This document shows, in pieces, positions 8,000 through 19,109 of a stretch of 64,000 nt of DNA. The DNA is from Lachnospiraceae bacterium (GTDB lineage Bacteria > Bacillota > Clostridia > Lachnospirales > Lachnospiraceae): the NCBI GenBank assembly GCA_021628825.1, contig JAJXRY010000002.1, positions 1-64,000 on the forward strand, read 5' to 3'. The notes beneath the pieces were generated by a model. That model made no database searches. It saw nothing but the letters and a program-made list of their open reading frames with translations, and was not told where the DNA came from. Made by a program: the position numbers and the translations under genes. How positions within the stretch are numbered: position 1 is the stretch's first letter; every line of letters starts with the position of its first letter.

Positions 8000-9697
8000 T
8001 GAAATGTTGTTCCTTTCACAAATTGATTTTTAGGATACTTTGTTTGACATCTAGTACAAACTGGTATAACCTCATTATTTCTTGGTCTAATAGAAGGAGT
8101 CATAATGATATTAGCATTTGTGTTTCCACCTAAACCTCTAAATACAATATCCTCTGCACATGTAGCATTACCTTTGTAAACTCTACTATTTTTTACCCCT
8201 ACATATACTTCTCCTGTTCGAAGGTCCACACCAGCTACAACAGCAGCAACATTACTTTGCTGAGTTTTACTAAGCCCTTTAATCCTGGCAATCTCTGCAT
8301 CTCTTGCTTCGATAGCCTTTGCTATATTAGCATCCAATTTTTGATAATACTCATCTGGTAAGAATAGTTTTGTATCTTTACCACTCTCTATTCCCTCACT
8401 CTCTTTTCTCGGAGGCAATACCACCTCTGGTTCCTCTCTTGGAGGACGATTAAACTCTCTTCCTCTCGCTCGCAAGATCTCTTCGCACTCATCGCCCTTA
8501 ATTCCCATCGTTTCAATCCGGCTGATTGTTTTCTTCTCGCTATCCGTGAAGTGCTCTATTGATCCTTCCTTCTGGTAACGCATATACAGTTCCAGATCGT
8601 CCGTAGGAACTTCTTTTCCCAGCTTCGCAATATCTATTTCCGAAGCATCCAGCTTTTCAAGTGAAGTGATCTCCTCCAGTGAACATTCCCGTACTACCCC
8701 TGTTTTGGGATTGCGAAATACCAGATTCATTCCGGCTGTCGATACAATACATCCGGTTGCTGCTCCCAGCATCCATGCAATCTGCGGAGGAAGTCCCATT
8801 GCTTCAACACCGTAACCTACCGTATATGCACTTGCCGAAGAGGCCACTTCCACTAACATCGTCTTACCAAATGCCTTACACAGTTCTTTTCCGACAAGAC
8901 CGGCTCCCTTCATGGCTACAAGTCCTTGCCCGAAGGTAAACATATCGACAATCGCTCCTGCCATCTTCTGGTATTTTTTTGTGCCTCGGTCAGTCTTTCT
9001 CCGGTAATCAGATCTGTTCCTGTAAAAAAATTCGATCACAGGCTTCACGATGGTTATATCCAATAACCCGGACAGGAAATCCCGTGCCGGATGATACGCC
9101 TCATGATTGAATTCTCCAGACGTCAGATAGTTACGGATGCATGTCTCAATATCCGCTTCTTTCATTTTATCATAATCCTTGCGGAACAGGGAAGCAAATT
9201 CATTTACTGTTTCCACATTTTTCAAGTGTAACCATACTGTCTTCATGTTCTACTGCGGGAAGACCCAGAAAATCTGAAAATGTTAATGTTTCTTTTACTC
9301 TCTTCTGACTATATACAGCACCTTTTTGCGATACTGTAAAATGCTCTTCCATTCCTATCGTATTATCTGTATAGAAATCATCCAGTATAATTTGGCTTAA
9401 GCTCTCTGTTGCATTATTTTTAAAGTCCATATACAATGGGTTATCCAACGTTTCCCATACATAATCCGGTGCGGAACTGGCATAACTCTGCAGAAGCTGA
9501 AGATCCTGTGTCATCCTTTCAATCTTGTCTGCCTGAAATTGATAACTACATGGTCCCACGGAAACACCCGCCAGCTTATCATTACACTTCTCAAATTTCT
9601 CTTCAATCCCTTCCAAAGTACTTTGTATGGAATCAGCACTCCACCCCGACTGAATTCCCCGATCTGCAAAGATCAGCATCATCTTCTTCGTTTCCAC
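7996..9697 (-). CDS. T7SS-exported toxin with YwqJ-like deaminase tip (frame-interrupted)
   Basis: This is the only toxin module in the window with its own start (METKKMM) and full domain order: helical trafficking region (1-165), PT-TG-like pre-toxin segment (about 225-300), hydrophobic region, linker, and a tip with VDLRTGEVYVGVKN, CAED and CTRC. The C-A-E plus C-x-x-C zinc signature fits YwqJ-type nucleotide/nucleic-acid deaminases. Comparison with 1214-2880 shows the breaks are extra bases in runs: T5 for T4 near 9221, A7 for A6 near 9026 and T7 for T5 near 8976. It lies last in the essC operon, 2 bp after a small helical partner, and is probably the active effector. Confidence 0.75.
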
Positions 9698-9698
9698 A

Positions 9699-10004
9699 TT
9701 ATTTTCCTTCCATATTTTCGCACATCATCCTATCATTCTTCATAAAAGATTCCGCAGTTGTCCATACATATTCTTCCATTTTACCGTAGAACAATGTCAG
9801 TCTTTCTATATGCATCGGAAGACTTCCAAAAAACAATTCCATTTCCTCTTTTGCCTCTCCCTCATAGGAATCTGCAATTTTTTCCTGTGCCTGCTCTGCC
9901 ATCTCCTTTGCATTCTGAAGCTGCTGCATCATATCCGCAAGCATAATTGTGATTCCCAACATGGACGGCTGATCACATACCGTTGTTTCTTTCGTTTTTG
10001 CCAC
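9699..10004 (-). CDS. Small helical T7SS partner protein
   Basis: This is a 101-residue, almost wholly alpha-helical, glutamate- and methionine-rich protein with no membrane segment (LGITIMLADMMQQLQNAKEMAEQAQEKI in part). It ends 1 bp before the deaminase toxin start. Small helical proteins encoded just upstream of LXG-type toxins act as targeting partners that form the export complex with the toxin N-terminus; that role is inferred here from size, composition and position. It overlaps the preceding gene's stop codon. Confidence 0.65.
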   Translation of the reverse strand: MAKTKETTVCDQPSMLGITIMLADMMQQLQNAKEMAEQAQEKIADSYEGEAKEEMELFFGSLPMHIERLTLFYGKMEEYVWTTAESFMKNDRMMCENMEGK

Positions 10005-10639
10005 TCATTCTCCCTCCCTGACCAATTGACAAAGCTGTTTACGCATCCACAAAGGTGATAAACTTCGGATTCTGTTTCTCTCAAGATTTACAACATATCC
10101 CTGCTGCTTATCCCAGCCATAAAACTTTTCACCATCCGGTTTTCCCCCGGTAAACCTTTTTTTACCCATACCCCTCCGGTGCTATTTTTGAATTCTTTGA
10201 TACAGTTCTTCCACCGTAGTATTTTTCCCAATTTCCTCTTCCCGGATGATGGTCTTCGCATTTCAAAAAAACTCAGAATAACCAAGCAATGCCTCTAATA
10301 AGACAGAAGAACTTATACAATTAAACTCATAACCATCCTCTTTTTTTCATGACCGTAATCAGACGATCCCTTGGCAGCACCGCTGCATATATCTGATCCA
10401 ATACAACATGCCTGTAGCTGTTTCTATATGTTTCAAAGAAAAAAACAACAGGTCTGCTCCTTCTTTGGTAAGTTTTAAATTTTCATCCACTATATTTTTA
10501 TTCCTGAGAGAATAAATGGCATCTTTTATGTACTCTTCCCTTTGAGAATCTTCCGGTATTTTTTTATATCAATTCCCAACGGTTTTCTTCCCCTCGATAC
10601 ACTGATCATAAACATCATTTCTGAATCCGAAAATTTCAT
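10005..10639 (-). CDS. T7SS-locus protein of unknown function (frame-interrupted)
   Basis: Repairing A/T runs near 10328, 10440 and 10560 joins scattered pieces into about 205 residues: MKFSDSEMMFMIS, then RNKNIVDENLKLTKEGADLL, LPRDRLITVMKKEDGYEF, then EKFYGWDKQQGYVVNLERN. It reads like a winged-helix-like or EspG-like cytosolic protein, and may belong to the DUF5081-type proteins of Firmicutes T7SS operons; I could not confirm this. Its place between two small helical genes and the toxin partner suggests a chaperone-like or substrate-specific role. Confidence 0.45.
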
Positions 10640-10653
10640 ACTGACACTCTCTC

Positions 10654-10962
10654 CTATAACTTACGCAGTTCCTGATAATCTTCCCAATTATCATAAAAAA
10701 TTTGATTTGCTGAAAGATACTTTTCCAGCGCAGCCTGTGCCTGTGAAAGAGGATCACCTGCCAGACTTTTATGATATTGCATTGTCAGATCCAGAAATGC
10801 CATTCCCGTCTGCTGAGACATTCCATTCCAAATTTTCTCATCACTCACACTTTGCATGACAGCTTCTGCTTTTTCATAAGTACTGTCCAATATCTCCTTA
10901 ATACCTATAACCTTATCCTTAATCTCTGCAATAGCATCTGTTTCACAAAAGAAATCCTGCAT
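10654..10962 (-). CDS. WXG100-like small helical protein
   Basis: This 102-residue helical protein has a central IWNGMSQQ, a W-x-G turn as in WXG100 secreted proteins, between two predicted helices. It overlaps the start of the preceding gene (10943-11305) and belongs to the essC downstream operon. It is likely a T7SS substrate or a targeting partner of the toxin. The intact frame and the W-x-G support a real gene. Confidence 0.65.
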   Translation of the reverse strand: MQDFFCETDAIAEIKDKVIGIKEILDSTYEKAEAVMQSVSDEKIWNGMSQQTGMAFLDLTMQYHKSLAGDPLSQAQAALEKYLSANQIFYDNWEDYQELRKL

Positions 10963-11305
10963 TTTCCTCTTCCTCCCTGCGTAAAATTTCTTCCCATTCT
11001 TCTTTCTTCTGCTCCACTTCTCCCTTTTTCAGTACCAGGCTGTCCACTCCGGCATTCAATGCACTTATAATATTCTGCGTCCGTTCATACCATTCTGCCT
11101 CTTTATCATCAAATGTGGTAATCATAAAGCCCAATGCAGAATCCGGGTTTGCCGTTAAATTCGTATTTAGTTGCTGCATAGCGCTGTCTACCATCTCTAT
11201 GCCGGATTGCTGACTGGAAATCGCCCCCTCCAGATAACTGATTACATTACTGCATTTCCCTATCATGTTTCTCGCATGCCATGCCCCGGATATTGACATT
11301 CTCAT
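10943..11305 (-). CDS. Small helical T7SS-associated protein (DUF5082-like)
   Basis: This 120-residue helical protein starts MRMSISGAWHARNMIGKCSN and ends in a lysine/glutamate coiled coil (EVEQKKEEWEEILRREEEEN). Its size, helical nature and position directly after essC match the small Lap/DUF5082-like partners of LXG toxins. It overlaps the next gene by 20 bp, so translation is coupled. No catalytic motif. Confidence 0.6.
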   Translation of the reverse strand: MRMSISGAWHARNMIGKCSNVISYLEGAISSQQSGIEMVDSAMQQLNTNLTANPDSALGFMITTFDDKEAEWYERTQNIISALNAGVDSLVLKKGEVEQKKEEWEEILRREEEENAGFLL

Positions 11306-11342
11306 TCCCTCCCTTATTTTTCACATCCTGTTTGTTCCCTGC

Positions 11343-14300
11343 TTATGCCTTGGGAATACGGATCATCGTACTGCTTCCCTTCTGATATAGAAGTCCGTCT
11401 TCTACGCAATCCGGAAGCTCCTTTCCCCGAAAAGTAGGAAAAGGTGAATTAATGCCCGGATCCCCTAATAGCAGACCGTTCTCTGCTTTCTTAACCAGTT
11501 TTGCTGTTTCATTTCGTACCGGCATATGTGCAGAATGACCTGTTAGTATTACCAGAATACCTGTGTCTGCAGCATTGCCTAATATCTGTATCATATTCTT
11601 ATCATCATTTATAAACTGTACAAAATCAGATAATTCGTTAATCACAACTGCATACTTTTCTAAGGAACCATAGAATTGTGTAACTGTCCTGTTTCCACGT
11701 TCTGCCTGACAGTCTTCCCGTCTTTCTTCTGTCAGATCCATTAATTCTTCCTTACAACGGTCCAGTTTATCCGGATTATCCACATACATTACATTTTCAT
11801 ATTTCTGCATATCCTGTAATTCATATGTTTTTGCATCAAACACATAAATTCTCTCAAAATGCAGCATCTGTTGTAGCATCATGCGTACGGTATTGCTCTT
11901 ACCGCTGCGCACAGGACCAATAATCAGGAATGGCGTATCTGTGGTCTGTATTCCTATCCTGTATACTCTTTGTTTTTCTAATCCAAGATAAACATCTGCC
12001 GGTTCTGCAGCCCCATAATTCTTCAGCATTCCGACCCGGAACTGTTCGGGCAGAACAGGGATTCCCACAGCCTTTTCTTCCGTACTGCTTCCGGCAATTT
12101 TTCCAATCAGCTCCTGCAGATTTTGATTATATTCCAGGCCGGATGAGTAAGGTACCGGCGTATAGATCTGCATCATATTCACATTTTCATCCTTCACCAG
12201 TACACGCCCCTTAATTTCCGGAAGCACATATTCACTTCTTCCTACAATATTGCGTGGTTCTGTCGGTTCATAATTATATCCCGCAATTTTGGTCTTGATT
12301 TGATTCATAAGCGCATACTTTACAACACTGCTTCTGGAAGCTGTAATTGCCAGATAGATTCCAAGATTAACGCCGTCACGTGCCAGTTGAACAAAAAAGT
12401 TTTCATCCATCTCAAGCTCTTTTACAACATCGTAATTATCAATAAACAGGACAATCGCAGGAAGAGGCTGTTCTGCCATCTGGTTATATATTTCGAAATT
12501 CTGTGCCATTGCATCTGCCATCAGCTGCTTACGCTGTTTCATCTCTTTAAATAATAATGCCATCAGTTTCTGCTGTTTTTCCAAATTGTCATAGGTAATA
12601 TAATCTGCTACATGCGGGAATGCTTTTAACGGCAATAATGCATTATTCCCAAAGTCAAGAAGATATGCATGTAAATTCTTCACACTATTTAATGCACATA
12701 ATCCCAATAAAAAGTGTCTCCAGGAAAACGGTTTTCCCATATCCGGAAGATGCAAAGAAAATGACATGTCCCTGTTTCAAAAAAACTGAATCTGATATTC
12801 GATCTGCTTTTTGTTCCTCGGGTATATCCTCAATTCCAACAGGGATATTCAAATTCAGTTCCTTATGTATTGCACTATCCGTAATTCTTTCAAACAATGG
12901 CGATACCATAACCGGTTGTAATGGTGGAAGCCAGGGGCTCTTTACCTTTGGAAGCTTTGTCTTTAAAAATTCGTTCTTCACATACCCGACAACAACATCC
13001 AGCTGCGTCTTATGAATCCGGTTGCTTTCAAGACTTCCTCCCAGATCCTGATTGATAAGCTGGCCCTGCCCAATCCGGTTCACAAGGTAAACTCTCTGAT
13101 CGCCTTCCTCTCTCTCCTGTTCCTCATGATATGAGGCTCCACTGAATGCCGATTGGAATAATTCATAAATCTCATTATTTCCCACCTGTAAATATGCCCG
13201 TCCCGGCTGTACAATAGATGCTGCATCCGGCGTTTTAAGCATCTCACGGCTGTCTGCTTCATTCTGGACTTTCAGACACAGTTTGAATTTTGAATTTGTC
13301 CAAATCTGATCATCCACTACACCGGATGGCTTTTGTGTCGCCAGAATCAGATGAATCCCCAGGCTTCGTCCGATTCGTGCAGTTGACACAAGTTCTTTCA
13401 TAAATTCCGGCTGCTCTTTCTTCAGTTCTGCAAACTCATCACTGATCAGAAACAGATGCGGGATCGGTTCCCGGGCTTTTCCAAGCTGATATAGCTTATG
13501 ATATCCATTAATGTGATTAACGCCATATTCATTAAATACTCTTTGTCTTCTCGCCAGTTCGCTTTTAATGGATACCATGGCGCGATGACTTTCTGCTCCA
13601 TCAAGATTCGTGATCGTTCCAAGTAAATGAGGCAGATTTTTAAATAAATTTGCCATTCCACCACCCTTATAATCAATTAACAGGAATCCCACTTCATATG
13701 GATGGAAATTAACCGCAAGAGATAAAATATAGCTCTGAACAATTTCCGATTTTCCGGATCCTGTTGTACCTGCCACCAGTCCATGCGGACCGTGCGCTTT
13801 TTTCATGTAAATTCAACTCCACATAATTGTTTTTGTTCCCTCACACCCAACGGAACAGCAAGTGATTTATGAGCAGCGTGATTTTTCCATCTGGATTGTA
13901 CATTCAGTTCTTCCGGATGCTGTATCTGATACATTTCAAAAAAGGTAATACTTTCCGGAATACGGGATACCATTCCTTTTTCATGAATAACAGCCGCACA
14001 CTTCCGGCTGACCCTTTCGACATTCCTTTCTTTCATGGAAACAATTTCAAATGGTTCATTACAGCGGATTCCTTCTCGTAACATAACCCTTCCCGTTTCC
14101 GAATTTTCCAGAATACACACGGTCTGAATATTTTCCGGGAGCTTTGCCCGCTGATCTGTTGTATAAATAATACTAATCCCCAATTCTCCGGATGAACCTT
14201 CAAGGTATTCCATAATTGCGTGATCCTGTATTAATTGCGGTTCATCTATGATAAAAAGCAGTTGAGGACAGAACCTCTCTCCTTTATTGCTTTCTTCTAC

Positions 14301-15490
14301 TCTTTGTTTTCTGTCTTTAACCATCTGCAGAACGCTTCCCAGTATCTGGTCTCTGGTTATCTGGTTAAAAATTTCTGCAACTACATTAATTGACTGTATT
14401 CTCAGGTGCGGATACCATCTCAGATAGGAAAACTCGCTGCTGCTCTTTTCCTTTCCGATAAAAATAATCTGCACATCATGATAGCTATGAAAAAAACAAA
14501 TCTGTAACAGAAGGTATTTTTAACTGATTGTGAATGTTTTTTTCTTCACCTACAATGCCCAGATGATTCTTATATAAATTAACCACTACCGGCATATGAT
14601 GCACAGAACCGAATTCCTCCTTCAAACTCTCTGCCTCATCACGGAGTGCATCCTCCTCCATATTTAACTCATCACTTTCACATTGGACCCGGATCCCTGA
14701 CTGTCCATTTTTATATCCAAGACAGATTTCAAGGAAATCTTCTTCTCCCATGCTTTTCTCATACAATCTGCTGTCATAATGCAGCATCATGGCTTCAATC
14801 TGTTCTGCATCCGGCGTCTGATACTCTATGGCATCCTTTTCCTTTTTTCTCAATGCACGGATCCGTGCCCTTTCCTTAACGAGATACTCCATATATACCC
14901 GCTCTCGTGTTTCATTTTTCTGCCGGATTTCCTTTCTCTGGCTAAAGAACTTCTGAACAGAAAAAATAATAGTCACAATCGTTGTGCAAATACTTGCAAT
15001 TACATAAAGTCCCCGCTTCAGATATACACTCATAAAGATGGTAACGGCCAGCATTACAAGCGGCGGTATCATAACCTGCATCAATGACCCTTTCGCTAAA
15101 GCTGCTTTCTGCGGTGGATTTTTGATTTTAATTGTTTCCGGATTCACTTTAACATGAATTCTTGGTGACCTCTTATAATATGGAAAGCCTTCGAACGGAA
15201 CCTCTTTGTAACTGACCGGCTGTAATTTACAGGCATATTTACTGTGGTCCCCCTCTACCGCAATCATTTCATCGTAAATAATAATTCGAAAATCGCCGGT
15301 ATCCAGGATGTTTTTCTCCGATTTCAATCTTATGAATTGCAACCTCCTTTTCTTTTTTTCACCCCGGACATATATTTCTTTTTTTCTGTCACCAGATATT
15401 CTTTTTTTCCATATCGGGAATGCAAATATCTGCATTGGAATTTCCAATCAGAATCTTTTCTTTTCGCACATAATAGTAAGTGTCACCCAT
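11343..15490 (-). CDS. essC: EssC, FtsK/SpoIIIE-type T7SS motor ATPase (frame-interrupted)
   Basis: Four open pieces join to about 1,380 residues when A/T runs near 15340-15400, 14493, 13832, 13800 and 12711 are shortened. The start at 15490 has GGAGAA 6 bases upstream. Order: FHA-like N-terminus, two membrane helices near 180-230, then three ATPase domains with P-loops GTTGSGKSE, ASSGYGKT and GPVRSGKSN. EssC is the membrane motor that recognises and drives substrates through T7SSb. It follows essB and precedes the toxin genes, so its variable C-terminal domain probably matches the local effectors. All frame breaks lie in homopolymers and every domain is present. Confidence 0.88.
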
Positions 15491-15512
15491 ACAAGTTCTC
15501 CTTCGTGTTGTT

Positions 15513-16629
15513 TTATTCCTCCAGATATTTACTGCTGATTTCTGTAATCGCATTTCCAAGTTCATTCATACGATTTTTGCTTTTTCTTCCCCGTCCATGT
15601 TAATGTTACCTTCTAAGTAATTCAATTCTTTCATATAAGAATAGATAAGAAGTTTATCATCGGAAAGCGCCTTCGCATAATTCTCTGCCTGCGTAAAATC
15701 AGAACGCCCAATTGCAATCCAATATCCCAATTCTGCTTCGTTGGAATAAATACTGATATTTTTTAACACATTTTCCAGCTCTGTCTTCTCCAATGCTTCA
15801 CATCTCGCATAAGATGATGCCAGAATATATTTCGTATATGTGTCCATCTGGTCCGTCTGCATATTTTGCAGTTCATCGATACATTCCACATAATTCTGTA
15901 CCGTATATGCCCTGCTTGCCCGTATTACTGCCTGATCCCTTGGCAATATAACAAAGGTCTGATATCCCATATAAAACAATGCAAGTATAAATACGCACAA
16001 TATACCTGCCAGTATTTTCTTACCGGTTTCATATTTTCTTTTATCAAGCCGGATCTTTTCCTCACTGTTTTCCCTGTGAATCTGCTCTGCACGTTCACCG
16101 ATCTCTTTGTACATTTCCTCTGTTGTTTTACAGGCGAGAATATAACCCAATGCTTTGTCTTTTGCCGCAATCATTAAACCGCTTTCTCTTACCTGCGTAT
16201 AGCTGTATTTATTTCCAAGAATTCCTACTGCCAGTTCCTGATAGGCATTACGAAATTCATATTCCTCCTCATCTTCTTTCTTTAACTGCTTCATATCACG
16301 AAATGCTATGTAAGGCACGTAATTCCGGTCATAATATATGTTTTCCTCCGTCAGCGGCAAGTCATATTCTGTCCAGATACGATAAATCTCATAAAAAGTT
16401 CTGCAGAAAGCGCAGACGGTATTCCATTTCTTCTTTCTTAAGTTCACTTAACGGATGCATTCCTGTCAGGTCAAATTCAAAACGAACGTCCTCTCCCTCT
16501 TCTGTTATATGACATGGTAACAATCCCCTGGTTTCTTTCATTAAATATTCATATTCAAAAAAATATTATCCGCTCTTAATGATTATTTCTTTATTTTTCT
16601 TTTCTAAAAATCTTTGCTCTATTATCCAT
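15513..16629 (-). CDS. essB: EssB/YukC-like T7SS membrane protein (frame-interrupted)
   Basis: The open core (15566-16447) has a soluble pseudokinase-like N-domain (TRGLLPCHITEEGEDVRFEF upstream in the repaired frame), a lysine-rich turn, one membrane helix (ILAGILCVFILALFYMGYQ) and a TPR-like helical extracytoplasmic domain. This is the EssB/YukC layout. Shortening T5 near 16396 restores the N-terminus, and two A-runs near 15574-15586 restore the C-terminus, giving a TAA at 15515 just before the essC ribosome-binding site. The start is uncertain: ATG at 16629 or 16541. EssB bridges substrates and EssC in the membrane. Confidence 0.8.
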
Positions 16630-16675
16630 GTCCTTCGTCCTCATCTCTTCTTATCCCCAAATTATATCTTTGTAT

Positions 16676-17611
16676 CTATTCTGATTCCTCTGAGTATAAA
16701 TCCAGCATATCCAAATACCTTTCATTCCAGATAATATACTCCTCCTCTGATTCCTCGTTGAATATCTTTTCCGGAATGAGTTCTTTTGTCTCACTGTTGA
16801 CCATCCAGAAATTCAAATAGGAGTCTCTGGTATGCTCCTTATACGTCTCTCCATTCTCATCATAATGCGTGTCCCATATCTCATTGTATATGGCATATTG
16901 ATGATACAATCCATCCTGTGTTAAACCATAATATGCAAGAACATAGGGTGCCGAAATCCCGCCCGACTTAAATTCAATTTTCCACTTATAACACAACCGG
17001 CTTTCTGTTTCATATAATTCAATATCCACTATCCTTTCCCGGTCCGGATGCAGATAATCAAACAGATATTCCAGAAGTTCTTTTGCAACAGGTATAATCT
17101 CTCCTGTGTCCGGATCAATTTCCCAGTATCCTCCGCAATGTATAATCATAAAATATGATCCCCGCATGTATTCCGTATAACCATAACGCTCCTCATCCTT
17201 CCTTATCCGATTATACGCCTCATAGGCAAGCACAATAGGATACGTCAGTTCCCCTGCTTCGTCTATGGATTTCCACTCATAATACAGCTTGTCCTCTGTT
17301 TCATACAGCTTAAGATCCACCATCTGCGACCTGTCCGGATGCAGATAATCAAACAGATATTCCAGATATTCTTTGGCATCCTCCGGTATTTGACTTTCTG
17401 CTTCTTCTGTTATACTTTCAGCCGTTTCCTGCTCTTCCGGAACAGCTTCTGTTTTCGGCTCTTCCCGGGCATTTTCAGAATCTTCATCCCCTGTCTCTTC
17501 TATATATCTCTCGTTCTCTTTTGGAACTTCATTAACTGCACAGGCAGACAACACCATACTAATCACTATAACGAAAATGATCTTATTTCTCTGTTTACTC
17601 ATACTTCTCAT
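16676..17611 (-). CDS. Lipoprotein with two YLFDYLHPDR domains
   Basis: A signal peptide ending SMVLSAC (lipobox) is followed by an acidic Glu/Thr linker and two copies of a domain of about 100 residues, each starting LEYLFDYLHPDR and containing LYETExxLxYxWK and a GxYWEIDPDTGEIIP-like end. The same gene recurs at 32490-33420 with near-identical DNA, and the domain occurs twice more in 31081-32442. The protein should be anchored outside the membrane. It sits between esaB and essB, so it may be a locus-specific accessory or a surface immunity factor. The domain family is not recognised. Confidence 0.7.
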   Translation of the reverse strand: MRSMSKQRNKIIFVIVISMVLSACAVNEVPKENERYIEETGDEDSENAREEPKTEAVPEEQETAESITEEAESQIPEDAKEYLEYLFDYLHPDRSQMVDLKLYETEDKLYYEWKSIDEAGELTYPIVLAYEAYNRIRKDEERYGYTEYMRGSYFMIIHCGGYWEIDPDTGEIIPVAKELLEYLFDYLHPDRERIVDIELYETESRLCYKWKIEFKSGGISAPYVLAYYGLTQDGLYHQYAIYNEIWDTHYDENGETYKEHTRDSYLNFWMVNSETKELIPEKIFNEESEEEYIIWNERYLDMLDLYSEESE

Positions 17612-17677
17612 TTTTCTCTTCCCTACTCTATTCCCATACAATGACTACTGTGACAATGCATCCAACACTCACCACAC

Positions 17678-17908
17678 CTATAGTAAAAGTTCACTTCCCG
17701 AATAGAGATGTGCCTGCTCATAAGTACATCGTGTACTGATCTTTCTCCCACTATCCATTTCCTGCACATATTCCGGAATGCTGTCCATGCAGAAAAAATC
17801 CAGATTGTCATTTAATATCTGTAAGGTTTCCATGATTTTCTGCGAATCCGAGACCTGAATATCATAGGATTTCTGTTGTATTCTTATTGTTATCGTAAGC
17901 TTCATCAT
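17678..17908 (-). CDS. esaB: EsaB/YukD-like ubiquitin-fold protein
   Basis: This 76-residue protein has the beta-grasp pattern of YukD/EsaB: a starting strand MKLTITIRIQQKSYDIQVS, a helix (SQKIMETLQILNDNL), and a final strand pair ending AHLYSGSELLL. EsaB proteins are small cytosolic factors required for T7SSb export. It lies among esaA, essA, essB and essC homologues, which supports the call. The frame is intact. Confidence 0.75.
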   Translation of the reverse strand: MMKLTITIRIQQKSYDIQVSDSQKIMETLQILNDNLDFFCMDSIPEYVQEMDSGRKISTRCTYEQAHLYSGSELLL

Positions 17909-17959
17909 TAGGCTCCTTTATCTTCTTTCCTGCTGTTCAAGCTGCGATTCAGCCAGCAC

Positions 17960-18921
17960 CTACCACAATGCGCCGTCTTTCGTGATCCATGTAAGGATTC
18001 TATTCTTATTACCATCCCTTTCCACTACATATCGCAGCGTGACCAGTTCCCCTGCCTCATCGATCCGGTATATGATTCCATCATTATATTTCTTTAGCGT
18101 ATTATCCAGCAGATACAGATATTTCTCATCTACATAGAACTGGCCTGACATATCATATTCTTCTTCATGCGCTACAACAATATAATCCTCCGACATTTCA
18201 CTAAAGTGATCCAGATATTCATCTTTTGAGAATATATTTTTTATATCGTCCGCACTTATATCCAGATCCTTAAGCTTCAGAAGTTCACCTGTATGCAGAT
18301 CAAATGTACAGCCATAATAATAATGTCCCCCTCGTTCCGCTCGTTTTTTTCTTTAATCTGCAAGATACTCAAAATATTATCATCCATATACATAATCCTG
18401 CTTTCCAGGCTATATAAGCACGGCTCTTCTGCCACATACTCATCACCATACCTTTCTCGCCGATCAGCCACTCTACCTAAAAAAAGTGGTCGAATATATT
18501 ACCATAATCATTTCCGGGAAAATCTAATAATCTTCCCGTTCCTGCAAACCAGTCCTGTTCTTCTTCTTCAAAAAATTCTGTGATTTTCTCTGCTACAGCG
18601 GTATCTCCAGAAACAATTGGTCTGTCATAATAAATAATTGCTATCGTCAATCCATCCTCATTAACCATTGAACGGTCTGTACGCTCTATGGTTACTTGCA
18701 AAGGTAGAATTACTTTTCGTTCGTCTGTCTGCCCATTCTTCATCACCTTCAATCCACTCCATATTTTCCTGTTCATCCGCTTCTATAGCGACATCACTCA
18801 CCTTTGTGTCAGAATAATCTAATTCTGCAACAACATTGTATTCCTCCACACTGACTTGGATTTGACTTAGCTGTGTCATTCCCAGTACAATGATCCCTAA
18901 AAGAATTTCATAAATTTTCAC
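17960..18921 (-). CDS. DUF4163/DUF3298-like exported protein, paralogue 1 (frame-interrupted)
   Basis: From a GTG at 18921 the repaired frame gives a hydrophobic leader (KIYEILLGIIVLGMTQLSQI), an acidic linker, then LQVTIERTDRSMVNEDGL, IYYDRPIVSGD and, near the end, FYVDEKYLYLLDNT. The layout resembles extracytoplasmic RsiV/PdaC-like proteins of the DUF4163 plus DUF3298 type. Breaks lie at 18700 (T3), 18480-18486 (T7) and 18349-18355 (T7). Close paralogues are at 22682, 33459 and 34609. Function unknown; it may bind a cell-wall or lysozyme-like ligand, by analogy with RsiV. Confidence 0.6.
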
Positions 18922-19109
18922 TGTAAATTCCTCTTCATCTATTTTTCCTCTTCCCATAAGAATGTAGTATTTTTGTATTTGTTTCTCAATAAAATCTACA
19001 AATAGATTGCTTTTCATTTTTTTGTACACTGTTCACACATTTTTACCTAAAAGTTCATCGTATGTATAACCTACCTTTTTTTCTTCCCTGATCTGCCAGT
19101 GTTTCTGCT

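Noticed and set aside
8000..9246. Calling the distal half of the deaminase toxin a separate gene starting MKTVWLHLKN
   Set aside because: The alignment with the copy at 1214-2880 shows that it is the continuation of the frame from 9697 after an extra T near 9221.
10088..10285. Separate small gene starting MVILSFFEMRRPSSG
   Set aside because: Neighbouring frames on both sides continue the same protein when short runs are repaired, so it is the middle of the gene at 10005-10639.
11343..15490. EssC split into several proteins by programmed frameshifting
   Set aside because: There are at least five breaks, all in A/T runs, with no slippery heptamer or downstream stem. The same lesions occur in housekeeping genes, so errors are the better explanation.
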